Of a stretch of 9,486 bases of DNA, positions 1 to 5,505 are shown one piece after another; position 1 is the first letter of the stretch; each line of letters starts with the position of its first letter. The stretch comes from an uncultured Oscillospiraceae bacterium (lineage in GTDB: Bacteria; Bacillota; Clostridia; Oscillospirales; Oscillospiraceae), in NCBI GenBank assembly GCA_910577805.1, contig CAJTOE010000099.1, positions 1 to 9,486 of the forward strand, read 5' to 3'. The position numbers were made by a program, and so were the translations under genes. The notes under the pieces are model-generated. The model was given only the letters and a program-made list of their open reading frames with translations, did no database searches and was not told where the DNA came from.

Positions 1-1164
1 CTGGTCCTCCTGATTTTTGGCGGGGGCCGTAAAGACCTGCATGGGGAAGGGGTGGCGCTCCACCAGATGGATGCGCTTTCCGGTCAGCTTTTCGATGTCC
101 TTCAGCAGGGGCTTTTCGGAAAAATCACAGAAAGCGATGGCCTCGCCGCCCCGGCCCGCCCGGCCGGTCCGCCCGATCCGGTGTACGTAGGTCTCTGGCA
201 CCTCCGGCAGGTTGTAGTTGAACACGTGGGACAGCTCCTCGATATCCAACCCGCGGGCGGCGATGTCGGTAGCCACCAGACAGCGCAGTTTTCCGGCCTT
301 GAAGCCGGCCAGGGCCTGCTGGCGGGCGGTCTGGCTCTTGTTGCCGTGGATGGCGGCGGCGGTGATGCCCATTTTTTCCAGGTCGCGGGCCACTTTATTG
401 GCTCCATGCTTGGTGCGGGTAAAGACCAGGGCGTTTTTGACCTGGCGCTCCTGGACCAGATGGGCCAGCAGCTTGGTCTTGTTGGCCTTGTCCACAAAAT
501 AGATGCTCTGGCGGATGGCCTCCACCGGGGAGGACACCGGATTCACCGCCACCCGTGCCGGCTGCTTCAGCAGGGAATCCACCAGCTCGGCGATCTCCGG
601 GGGCATAGTAGCGGAAAAGAGCATGGTCTGCTTTTTGGGCGGGAGCCACTTCAAAATCTTCTTGACGTCGTGAATAAAGCCCATGTCCAGCATCCGGTCC
701 GCCTCGTCCAGCACCAAAATCTGGATTTTGGACAGGTCCAGCAGCTTTTGCTGGTACAGGTCCATCAAGCGCCCTGGGGTAGCCACCAGCACATCCACCC
801 CCCGTTTCAGGGCCTCCACCTGGGGGTTCTGGCCCACGCCGCCGAAAATCACGGCGCTGCGCAAGGGGAGGTGCTTTCCGTAGGCCGCCAGATTTTCCTG
901 AATTTGAATCGCCAGCTCACGGGTGGGGGTCAGGATCAGGGCGCGCAGGGGGTGCTTTTTCTCCGGGGCGGCGGAAAGACGCTGCAAAATGGGGGCGGAG
1001 AAGGCGCAGGTTTTCCCTGTGCCCGTCTGGGCGCAGCCCAGCAGGTCCCGGCCCTGGAGGGCGGGGGGGATGGCCTTCTCCTGAATGGGGGAAGGGGCGG
1101 TATAGCCCTGCTCCCGGAGCGCGGCCAGGATTGGGGGGATAAGTCCCAGCTCTTGAAATGTCAC
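1..1164 (-). CDS. DEAD-box ATP-dependent RNA helicase (C-terminus cut by window edge)
   Basis: ATP-dependent RNA helicase of the DEAD-box superfamily 2, a cytoplasmic enzyme that remodels RNA in ribosome assembly or mRNA decay. The 388 codons present carry the full motif set in order: Q motif GYTAPSPIQ (20-28), Walker A AQTGTGKT (45-52), PTREL (80-84), TPGR (129-132), DEAD-type Walker B DEAD (153-156), SAT (184-186), and, in the second RecA domain, ATDIAARGLD and HRIGRTGRAG. The helicase core is therefore complete and only the variable C-terminal extension runs off the left edge. Start: GTG at 1164, seven bases after an AAGGAGG; its GTGA overlaps the stop of the upstream kinase, implying translational coupling. 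The lack of a long N-terminal extension and the motif wording resemble RhlE/CshA-type bacterial helicases, but without the tail I cannot say which. Confidence 0.95.
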   Translation of the reverse strand, partial: MTFQELGLIPPILAALREQGYTAPSPIQEKAIPPALQGRDLLGCAQTGTGKTCAFSAPILQRLSAAPEKKHPLRALILTPTRELAIQIQENLAAYGKHLPLRSAVIFGGVGQNPQVEALKRGVDVLVATPGRLMDLYQQKLLDLSKIQILVLDEADRMLDMGFIHDVKKILKWLPPKKQTMLFSATMPPEIAELVDSLLKQPARVAVNPVSSPVEAIRQSIYFVDKANKTKLLAHLVQERQVKNALVFTRTKHGANKVARDLEKMGITAAAIHGNKSQTARQQALAGFKAGKLRCLVATDIAARGLDIEELSHVFNYNLPEVPETYVHRIGRTGRAGRGGEAIAFCDFSEKPLLKDIEKLTGKRIHLVERHPFPMQVFTAPAKNQEDQ

Positions 1165-1679
1165 ACTGTTTCCTCCTTGATCTGGCCCAGGACCTGGGCC
1201 ACGGTCTCCTCCAGGCTCTGGCCCGGAGGACAATCTAAAATTTTGTCGGCCCACTGCTCGTAGAGGGGGGCACGGTACGCCATGATGCTCGCCAAGGTCT
1301 CACCGGGGCGCATGGCGATGCCCCTGGTGGAGATATTCTGCACCCGGCGGGTCAGCTCCTCCAGGGGGACCCGCAGATAGATCACCGGCCCCAGGCGTTT
1401 CAGGTGCCGCATCGCGCCCTCCCGGCAGACCACGCTGCCGCCGGGGGAGATCACATACCCGGTGGGGGAGACGGAGCGCACAGCGGCCTCCTCCGCGTCC
1501 AGAAAACCGTCCACGCCCAGACGGTCCACCAGGTCCTGGAGCAGGGCGCCCTCCCGGTGCTGGATGGTCAGGTCCGTGTCCAGAAACGCGAAGCCCATGG
1601 CCTTTGCCAGCAGCACCCCCACGGTGCTTTTGCCGGAACCTGGCATCCCGATGAGGATTATGTTCTTATATTGTATCAT
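1161..1679 (-). CDS. Shikimate kinase family protein (AroK-like)
   Basis: A 172-residue P-loop kinase of the shikimate kinase family, which phosphorylates shikimate to shikimate-3-phosphate in the chorismate pathway. Seen: Walker A GMPGSGKST (11-19), the DTD magnesium/substrate motif (34-36), a PGGS stretch where the family has GGG, a lid-region arginine (TRGIAMRPGE), and a C-terminal YRAPLYEQWAD helix typical of the family. Length is normal. Odd: the usual FRxxE shikimate-binding motif reads GFLDAEE, so the arginine that contacts the substrate carboxylate is a leucine, and the third glycine of GGG is a serine. The protein may therefore be a divergent paralogue with another small-molecule substrate. 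No other aro gene is nearby. The ATG at 1679 overlaps the preceding stop (ATGA) behind a GAGGA; its own stop overlaps the helicase start. Confidence 0.82.
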   Translation of the reverse strand: MIQYKNIILIGMPGSGKSTVGVLLAKAMGFAFLDTDLTIQHREGALLQDLVDRLGVDGFLDAEEAAVRSVSPTGYVISPGGSVVCREGAMRHLKRLGPVIYLRVPLEELTRRVQNISTRGIAMRPGETLASIMAYRAPLYEQWADKILDCPPGQSLEETVAQVLGQIKEETV

Positions 1680-2251
1680 AATTCCTCCGAAAAAGAAAGG
1701 GAATTTCTGGGGTCCGGCAGGTCAATGACCGTGGGAGTGTGGCCCACGGCCTCTACAAAACGCAATAAATCCTCCCGTTTTAAACGGAGGGTAGAGGTGC
1801 TGATCGCCGGGTGGCCGCTGATATACGTGTCCTCCAGCAGGGCCTTGTCAATGACCAGGCGGACCTTTTGTTCCGTGTCAAAGAGCAGCTCCAGGGCGGA
1901 GACGGAGCCGGGGACGGTATTCAGATAGTCCCGCATATGGTCCGGGCTGGCGAAGGACAGCCGGGAACAGCCCAGCAGGGGGGACAGGTCCTTGGTTTTG
2001 AAGGGCTTGTCCCCCGGCATCATGAGCAAATAAAAATCCGTCTGCCGGCGGTTGCACAAAAACAGGTTCTTGCAGATGGCGCTGCCCAGCACCTTTTCCA
2101 CCTCATGGCAGAATTCGATGGTGTCCGCGTGTTCGTGGTCCACCCGGACATAGGAAATACCAAGCTCGTCCAGCTTGTCGTAGACGGCCAGCTCCGCCGG
2201 GATGCGTTCATCCGTGGGCCGGCCGGTGTATTGCTTCGGGTCGATTTGCAT
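1676..2251 (-). CDS. YbaK/ProX-type aminoacyl-tRNA deacylase
   Basis: A 191-residue single-domain protein of the YbaK/prolyl-tRNA editing family (ProX/PrdX branch). Such free-standing proteins hydrolyse misacylated tRNA, typically Ala-tRNA(Pro), in trans to prolyl-tRNA synthetase. Seen: an N-terminal helix with YDKLDELGISY, the substrate-pocket VDHEHADTIE, a lysine in CKNLFLC (K61) at the position of the family's key lysine, FYLLMMPGDK, and the C-terminal SGHPAISTSTLRL corresponding to the family's HPxxNTxT region. No synthetase domain is attached. The ATG at 2251 is 21 nt after the amidohydrolase stop; the GAGAGG upstream sits about 12 nt from the ATG, a rather long spacing. The gene overlaps the kinase gene by 4 nt. 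Family assignment is firm; the amino acid/tRNA specificity is inferred. Confidence 0.88.
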   Translation of the reverse strand: MQIDPKQYTGRPTDERIPAELAVYDKLDELGISYVRVDHEHADTIEFCHEVEKVLGSAICKNLFLCNRRQTDFYLLMMPGDKPFKTKDLSPLLGCSRLSFASPDHMRDYLNTVPGSVSALELLFDTEQKVRLVIDKALLEDTYISGHPAISTSTLRLKREDLLRFVEAVGHTPTVIDLPDPRNSLSFSEEL

Positions 2252-2272
2252 GATCTGGCGTATCCTCTCTTT

Positions 2273-3421
2273 TTATTCTGTGATTTTTTCTCCGTCCATA
2301 ATCACCGCCGTCACCCGGCTCAGCCAGTCCAGCGGGTGGCCGCTGGTGATTACAAGGTCCGCGTCCTTCCCCTGGGTCAGGGAACCCACCCGGTCCGCGA
2401 TGCCGCACAGCTCCGCCGGCCAAAGGGTAATGGCGGCTAAAGCCTCCTCCGGGGTCAGCCCGCCCCGGACCCCCAGGGCGGCGCACAGGGGCAGATATTG
2501 GATGGGGACCTCCGGGTGGTCGGTGCAGATGGCGATTTTCACCCCGGCCCGGAGCAGCTTTGCCGGATTTTCCAAAGTCATGTTGGCCAGCTCCGGCTTG
2601 GAGCGGTCCCCCAGGCAGGGGCCGGTGATGACCGCCGCCTTCTCCTGGGCCAGCAGGTCCGCGATCAAATGCCCCTCCGTCCCGTGAACGATCACGTAGT
2701 TGAGCTGAAACTCTTTACAAATGCGCACGCCGGTGGCGATGTCGTCCGCCCGGTGGGCGTGGATGTGGACCGGCAGGGTCCCGTCCAGCACGGGAAGCAG
2801 GGCCTCCAGCTTGGCGTCGTAGTCCGGGCTGTCCTCCTCCTCGTCCCGGAGCTTGTCCCGGTACTCGGCGGCCTTTGCCAGATTCTCCCGCAGGATGGCG
2901 GCGGTGGCCATCCGGGTGACGGGAGTCTCGTGGCGCTCGTTGTAGACGCACTTGGGGTTTTCTCCCAGCGCCAGCTTCATGGCGGCGGGGGCCTTACGCA
3001 GCATGGTATCCACCCAGGTCCCGTTGGTTTTCAGGGCGGCAAACTGGCCGCTGATGGGGTTGGCGGAGCCGGGGCCGGTCATGACCGTGGTGACTCCGGC
3101 GGCGCGGGCCTCCTGAAAGCAGCGGTCCAGGGGATTGATTGCGTCGATGGCCCGCAGGTGGGGGGTGCAGGGGTCGGTGGACTCGTTGCCGTCGTCCCCC
3201 TCAAAGCCCAGGGAATCCCCGAACATGCCCAGGTGGCAGTGTGCGTCGATGAAGCCGGGCAGGATGTGGCCCTGATTGGCGTCCAGGACCTCCCCCTCCC
3301 AGTCGCTGGGGCACTGTTCCATAAAGCCGACCCGCCAGATCTTTCCCTCCCGGACGTCCACAAAGCCGTTGGGGATGTCCGGCGCGTCGATGGGGTGTAC
3401 GGTACCGTTGACAATGAGCAT
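2273..3421 (-). CDS. Metal-dependent amidohydrolase (imidazolonepropionase-like)
   Basis: A 382-residue cytoplasmic metal hydrolase of the amidohydrolase superfamily (TIM-barrel, PF01979 type). Seen in order: small N-terminal beta domain, GHILPGFIDAHCHLG with the HxH metal pair (H61, H63), KLALGENPK in the middle, HIHAHRADD, VHGTEGH and ICTDHPEVP supplying the later metal-binding histidines and aspartate, then a C-terminal KDADLVI beta-strand segment. This resembles imidazolonepropionase/dipeptidase-like members, but no histidine-degradation genes are adjacent, so the substrate is unknown. Start: I prefer the ATG at 3421, seven bases after AAGGAG, over an in-frame ATG 60 bases upstream that has no ribosome binding site and adds residues unlike the family. 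It is the first gene of the minus-strand operon. Confidence 0.9.
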   Translation of the reverse strand: MLIVNGTVHPIDAPDIPNGFVDVREGKIWRVGFMEQCPSDWEGEVLDANQGHILPGFIDAHCHLGMFGDSLGFEGDDGNESTDPCTPHLRAIDAINPLDRCFQEARAAGVTTVMTGPGSANPISGQFAALKTNGTWVDTMLRKAPAAMKLALGENPKCVYNERHETPVTRMATAAILRENLAKAAEYRDKLRDEEEDSPDYDAKLEALLPVLDGTLPVHIHAHRADDIATGVRICKEFQLNYVIVHGTEGHLIADLLAQEKAAVITGPCLGDRSKPELANMTLENPAKLLRAGVKIAICTDHPEVPIQYLPLCAALGVRGGLTPEEALAAITLWPAELCGIADRVGSLTQGKDADLVITSGHPLDWLSRVTAVIMDGEKITE

Positions 3422-3492
3422 AGCAGTCTCCTTTTTGGGTGCAGTTGGGTGCAGGACCGGGCGGTTCGACAAAACAACCAAGGTTACACCCG

Positions 3493-3521
3493 TTGACGTA
3501 ATTGTAAATATATGGTATATT
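3493..3521 (+). promoter_or_regulatory. Near-consensus housekeeping promoter, plus strand
   Basis: TTGACG (3493-3498), 17-base spacer, TATATT (3516-3521): ten of twelve consensus bases at optimal spacing. No plus-strand gene follows; instead an intrinsic terminator stands about 50 bases after the predicted start near 3528. Confidence 0.55.
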
Positions 3522-3536
3522 AACCTTGCAGCTCAA
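3507..3536 (-). promoter_or_regulatory. Candidate promoter of the amidohydrolase operon
   Basis: Reading the minus strand, TTGAGC (3536-3531) is followed after 18 bases by TATATT (3512-3507), a moderate housekeeping sigma match. It lies about 85 bases upstream of the amidohydrolase start in the only AT-rich stretch before that operon. An imperfect palindrome (3536-3550) abuts the -35 box. The same AT-rich DNA carries a better match on the plus strand, so direction should be tested. Confidence 0.45.
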
Positions 3537-3550
3537 CCAGTATACCTGGT
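3536..3550. repeat. Short inverted repeat, possible operator or RNA hairpin
   Basis: ACCAG-TATAC-CTGGT, perfect 5-bp arms around a 5-nt centre. As DNA it touches the -35 box of the minus-strand promoter, where a repressor could act. As RNA on the plus strand it would form the first hairpin of the candidate small transcript. Which role applies, if any, cannot be told from sequence. Confidence 0.4.
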
Positions 3551-3573
3551 AGCGTAATATCCCCACTCCTGGT

Positions 3574-3609
3574 CCCCGCCTGAGACGATCCGGCGGGGGC
3601 TTTCTTTTT
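3574..3609 (+). terminator. Intrinsic terminator, plus strand
   Basis: CCCCGCC (3574-3580) pairs perfectly with GGCGGGG (3592-3598) around an 11-nt loop and is followed by GCTTTCTTTTT. The T-tract exists only in the plus direction, so it does not serve the flanking minus-strand genes. Confidence 0.7.
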
Positions 3610-3621
3610 GGGACAGCAGGG

Positions 3622-3655
3622 CAAAACCGTGCGGCAGGGTGAGCCGCACGGCTTT
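3622..3655 (-). terminator. Terminator of the yabP-yabQ-divIC-yabR operon
   Basis: On the minus strand AAAGCCGTGCGGC and GCCGCACGGTTTT form a stem of about nine GC-rich pairs, extended by A-T/G-T pairs into the T-tract, with a 7-nt loop. It starts about 15 bases after the S1-domain gene's stop. The tract of only four T residues makes it moderately strong; near-symmetry could allow some activity in both directions. Confidence 0.65.
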
Positions 3656-3669
3656 GAACAGGCGCCTGA

Positions 3670-4131
3670 TTACCGGCGGTTGCCCCGGCGGGAGCCGCCC
3701 TTTTTCTCTATGTACCGCAGCTCAGACAGCTTGCTGTCAGACGACTGCATAAACTGCTTCAGCCGGTCTTCAAAATCGGCGGGTTCCTTGGGGGGAGCGG
3801 GCCGGGGCACAAAGCTGCTGCCGCGGCTGCCTCCAGTGCGCTGGGGGCGGTCCTTGCCGCCTCCTCCATGTCCGCCGCCGCCATTCCGGGCGGGTGGAGG
3901 CGCGACCTGCTTGATCGAAAGATTGATCCGGTTGTTCTGGTCGATGCCGATGACCTTTACCTTGATCGCCTGCCCCTCCTTGAGGTATTCCGAAACCTCA
4001 CTGACGTAGGAGTACGCGATCTCCGAGATGTGGACCAGGCCGGAGCGCCCCTCCGGCAACGCCACGAAGGCGCCGAATTTCGTGATCCCCGTTACTTTTC
4101 CATCCAAGATGGACCCAACACCAAACTCCAT
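3670..4131 (-). CDS. yabR: S1 RNA-binding domain protein (YabR-like)
   Basis: A 153-residue protein with one S1 (OB-fold) RNA-binding domain in residues 1-75: GSILDGKVTGITKFGAFVAL, SGLVHISEIA, and IKVKVIGIDQNNRINLSIKQ are hallmark segments. A low-complexity Gly/Pro/Arg linker (about 76-115) and a basic tail ending GSRRGNRR follow; such extensions often add non-specific RNA affinity. B. subtilis YabR also follows divIC, which supports the name by synteny as well as sequence; this copy seems somewhat longer because of the linker. Role: RNA or ribosome binding, exact function unknown. An AAGGAGG lies about 15 bases before the ATG, longer than ideal, with no alternative in-frame start between. 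It is the last gene of its operon, 45 bases after divIC, with a terminator after it. Confidence 0.88.
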   Translation of the reverse strand: MEFGVGSILDGKVTGITKFGAFVALPEGRSGLVHISEIAYSYVSEVSEYLKEGQAIKVKVIGIDQNNRINLSIKQVAPPPARNGGGGHGGGGKDRPQRTGGSRGSSFVPRPAPPKEPADFEDRLKQFMQSSDSKLSELRYIEKKGGSRRGNRR

Positions 4132-4176
4132 AAGCGACTGATATATCCTCCTTGTAAATTTCCCCCTGAGGCGGCG

Positions 4177-4452
4177 CTAGCTGGCTATGTTCACATAGAT
4201 CGTCTCGTTGGACTTCACATAGCCCTTTTCGCGGGCGACCCGCTCCAGCATGTCAGGGTCGTCGCTGTTTTCGATGGCGGCGGAAAGCTGCTGGTTTTCC
4301 AGCTGCTTCTGCTTCACCTGCTCCTCCAGCGCGGCTCTGGTCTGCTCGGCGTCCCGGATCTGCCCCCGCAGGTCCAGCAGAGAGGTGGCCATGTAGATGA
4401 GCAGCACCACGATCACCAGCTTGGTCAAAAAGCCTGCTTGTTTGAACCGCAT
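4177..4452 (-). CDS. divIC: Septum formation initiator DivIC/FtsB family
   Basis: A 91-residue bitopic membrane protein of the DivIC/FtsB divisome family, which with FtsL and DivIB/FtsQ links early and late division proteins. Seen: short basic N-terminus (MRFKQ), one membrane segment (roughly 8-25, LTKLVIVVLLIYMATSLL), a Glu/Gln-rich coiled coil (about 29-62), and the conserved C-terminal DPDMLERVAREKGYVKSNE. Start: ATG at 4452, eight bases after GGAGGAAGGAGG; a GTG two codons earlier lies too close to that site. The gene begins inside the yabQ reading frame and is read in a different frame. Its place after yabP-yabQ matches B. subtilis. Confidence 0.9.
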   Translation of the reverse strand: MRFKQAGFLTKLVIVVLLIYMATSLLDLRGQIRDAEQTRAALEEQVKQKQLENQQLSAAIENSDDPDMLERVAREKGYVKSNETIYVNIAS

Positions 4453-4945
4453 GGGCACGGCCTCCTTCCTCCCGGACCGCCCTGCGGCGGGCCGAGCGCT
4501 CCGTCTCCTCAGTTATCTGATTTATTCTATACCATTTCGCCCAGGAATGAAAGGTGTTTTTGAGAAAAATTTTGATTTTTTTTGCAAACCTTCCCAGCAG
4601 GACCAGGGGATATGTGAATATCCGCCAAAGAAAGGCGGCGATATCGGCCAAAAAGTAGCCAAGCTTTAAAAGCCAGGGGCTGGCCAGCCAGAAGTAGAGG
4701 ACCCCGCCGCCGAACAGGAAGGCCGCGCCATACCACCGCACCTCCCCGCCCCAGGCGCCCTGGGACCAGATAAAGAGGGCGGCGGTGAGCAGCACCCAGA
4801 ACAGCAGGTCCAGCAGCGGGCCAAGCAGGGGCAGTTTTACCCGGACGCGGAGGATACGGAACAGGTCGTAGACCAGCCCGGCGCACAGGCCTAAGCCCAC
4901 CGCCTGGAAAAAAGCCGCCCCCTGGGCGGCGATTTCCGGGCTCAA
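4253..4945 (-). CDS. yabQ: Spore cortex biosynthesis protein YabQ
   Basis: A polytopic membrane protein of the YabQ family, needed for spore cortex formation in B. subtilis. Recognisable residues 1-145 hold a first membrane helix leading into GLVYDLFRILRV (a family signature), further hydrophobic helices (about 43-60, 70-87, 92-115), then the basic KKIKIFLKNTFHSWAKWYRI. The frame has no stop there and runs on to 4253, giving 230 residues. The final 65 or so overlap divIC in another frame and have the Ala/Gly/Arg-rich composition of an out-of-frame shadow, so the biological end is uncertain. Start: TTG at 4945 overlapping the yabP stop (TTGA), with no good Shine-Dalgarno, suggesting coupling to yabP translation. 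Confidence 0.8.
   Translation of the reverse strand: MSPEIAAQGAAFFQAVGLGLCAGLVYDLFRILRVRVKLPLLGPLLDLLFWVLLTAALFIWSQGAWGGEVRWYGAAFLFGGGVLYFWLASPWLLKLGYFLADIAAFLWRIFTYPLVLLGRFAKKIKIFLKNTFHSWAKWYRINQITEETERSARRRAVREEGGRAHAVQTSRLFDQAGDRGAAHLHGHLSAGPAGADPGRRADQSRAGGAGEAEAAGKPAAFRRHRKQRRP
4526..4548 (-). promoter_or_regulatory. Possible internal extended -10 promoter for divIC
   Basis: On the minus strand TGG-TATAGA (4534-4526) resembles an extended -10 element, with only a poor -35 region about 16 bases upstream. divIC is needed in growing cells whereas yabPQ are sporulation genes, so an internal vegetative promoter is expected here. The match itself is modest. Confidence 0.3.
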
Positions 4946-5232
4946 CCGCCCAGCAGCCGGGACAGGAAGCCGCCCCGGCTCCGTTCGGACTCCTCGTAGG
5001 ACAGGGACTCCACCATCCCCTCCACCCGCAGGTCGCCGCCGTCCAGGGACAGCTTTTCGATGTGCAGGTCCTCTCCCCGGACCACCAGCGTGCCCCGGAC
5101 GGTGAGCATCACGATCAGGTTTTCGTCAAAGCTCTCCACGTCCTCCACGCCGGAGACGGAGAGCTGTTCCCGGCCCTCCAGCAAGATGTGGTGCGCCGCG
5201 TCCGCCGGAAGGCGGCTGTCGTCGTAGGCCAT
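4942..5232 (-). CDS. yabP: Sporulation protein YabP
   Basis: A 96-residue protein of the YabP/YqfC family, made in the mother cell and needed for normal spore coat/cortex development in B. subtilis. Seen: HHILLEGREQLSVSGVEDVESFDENLIVM, the beta-rich TVRGTLVVRGEDLHIEKLSLDGGDLRVEG typical of the family, then a charged tail ending in a short FLSRLLGG. Start: ATG at 5232 behind AGAAAGGGTGG. An in-frame ATG at 5265 would add 11 residues, but it has no ribosome binding site and would lie inside the -10 box of the predicted sigma-E promoter, so it is not used if that promoter is real. First gene of the yabP-yabQ-divIC-yabR operon. Confidence 0.9.
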   Translation of the reverse strand: MAYDDSRLPADAAHHILLEGREQLSVSGVEDVESFDENLIVMLTVRGTLVVRGEDLHIEKLSLDGGDLRVEGMVESLSYEESERSRGGFLSRLLGG

Positions 5233-5263
5233 AAGTCCCACCCTTTCTCCATGGTTTTGTTCC

Positions 5264-5292
5264 ATTGTATGGGACAGGGTGTTGGGTTATGC
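5264..5292 (-). promoter_or_regulatory. Candidate sigma-E (mother-cell) promoter for yabP
   Basis: On the minus strand GCATAAC (5292-5286), 14-base spacer, CATACAAT (5271-5264). The -10 matches the Bacillus/Clostridia sigma-E consensus CATACAHT fully and the -35 matches KMATATT at five of seven positions. Predicted start near 5257, about 25 bases before the yabP ATG. This agrees with sigma-E control of yabP-yabQ in B. subtilis. Confidence 0.65.
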
Positions 5293-5341
5293 CAGTTTGT
5301 TTTGCGGCGCCCCTTTTGCACAGGTTTTACCGCAGGCAGGA

Positions 5342-5370
5342 TTGCGTTTCCTGGGGATTCGTGGTATAGT
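5342..5370 (+). promoter_or_regulatory. Extended -10 promoter of the small membrane peptide
   Basis: TTGCGT (5342-5347), 17-base spacer, TATAGT (5365-5370), with TGG immediately before the -10 giving an extended -10 element. Predicted start near 5377, about 37 bases before the ATG of the 25-residue peptide. Confidence 0.6.
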
Positions 5371-5393
5371 CAGGGGGAGAAGGACGCGGCCAA

Positions 5394-5405
5394 CTCCGAA
5401 AGGAG
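5394..5405 (+). promoter_or_regulatory. Shine-Dalgarno-masking GNRA hairpin
   Basis: CTCC-GAAA-GGAG: a 4-bp stem closed by a GNRA tetraloop places the AGGAGG of the small peptide's ribosome binding site in the 3' arm. Short structures that hide the ribosome binding site are common in type I toxin mRNAs. A 4-bp stem alone is only mildly inhibitory. Confidence 0.5.
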
Positions 5406-5413
5406 GAAAGCCC

Positions 5414-5491
5414 ATGAGCGTAACAGAGGTCATTGCATTACTTATGCTCATGATTGCGGCTGTTTCTTTGGGCATGAATATAAAGAAATAA
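5414..5491 (+). CDS. 25-residue hydrophobic peptide, holin-like type I toxin candidate
   Basis: A 25-residue peptide, MSVTEVIALLMLMIAAVSLG plus MNIKK, composed of a single membrane helix (about 6-21) and a basic C-terminus. This layout matches small Firmicute membrane toxins (TxpA/BsrG/Fst type and the 'putative holin-like toxin' group with its acidic residue near the start), which disturb the membrane when overproduced. An excellent AAGGAGG ends eight bases before the ATG, and a promoter stands upstream. Support for a toxin is mainly architectural: the locus is isolated between divergent yabP and radA, and a perfect-consensus promoter beyond its 3' end fires an antisense RNA toward it. It could instead be a small membrane regulator. 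An in-frame ATG further upstream is rejected for lack of a ribosome site. Confidence 0.65.
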   Translation: MSVTEVIALLMLMIAAVSLGMNIKK

Positions 5492-5505
5492 CCGCCCCCC
5501 ACCGG

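Larger units (their letters stand above)
3528..3609 (+). ncRNA. Candidate small RNA of about 80 nt
   Basis: Defined by a near-consensus plus-strand promoter and a strong intrinsic terminator with no plus-strand gene on either side. The predicted RNA has a 5-bp hairpin (3536-3550), an unpaired pyrimidine-rich stretch containing CCCCACTCCT (3561-3570), and the terminator hairpin (3574-3598). C-rich loops complementary to Shine-Dalgarno sequences are a known targeting element in Firmicute regulatory RNAs, so a trans-acting role is conceivable. It does not overlap the neighbouring coding regions. Not recognised as a named RNA family. Confidence 0.4.

Noticed and set aside
52..1263. A 403-codon open frame on the plus strand
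   Set aside because: It lies opposite the helicase, whose motifs are unmistakable; its Gly/Gln/His-rich composition has no recognisable domain and is a by-product of high GC.
3422..3481. Upstream in-frame ATG extending the amidohydrolase by 20 residues
   Set aside because: No ribosome site, and the extra residues are unlike the family; AAGGAG before 3421 fits the shorter form.
2498..3496. A 332-codon plus-strand frame opposite the amidohydrolase
   Set aside because: Shadow of a gene with clear metal-binding motifs; Val/Gly-rich with no family features or convincing start.
3521..3600. tRNA-like wording (GCAGCTCA...GGTAGCG) on the plus strand
   Set aside because: I could not find an acceptor stem, anticodon arm or T-arm with the proper spacing; the 3' half is better explained as an intrinsic terminator.
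4562..4580. Programmed frameshift at the A8 run in yabQ
   Set aside because: Homopolymer alone is weak evidence; no stimulatory structure was recognised, and the zero frame downstream (to WYRI) still looks like YabQ.
5233..5265. Longer yabP form starting at 5265
   Set aside because: No ribosome site and overlaps the predicted sigma-E -10 box.
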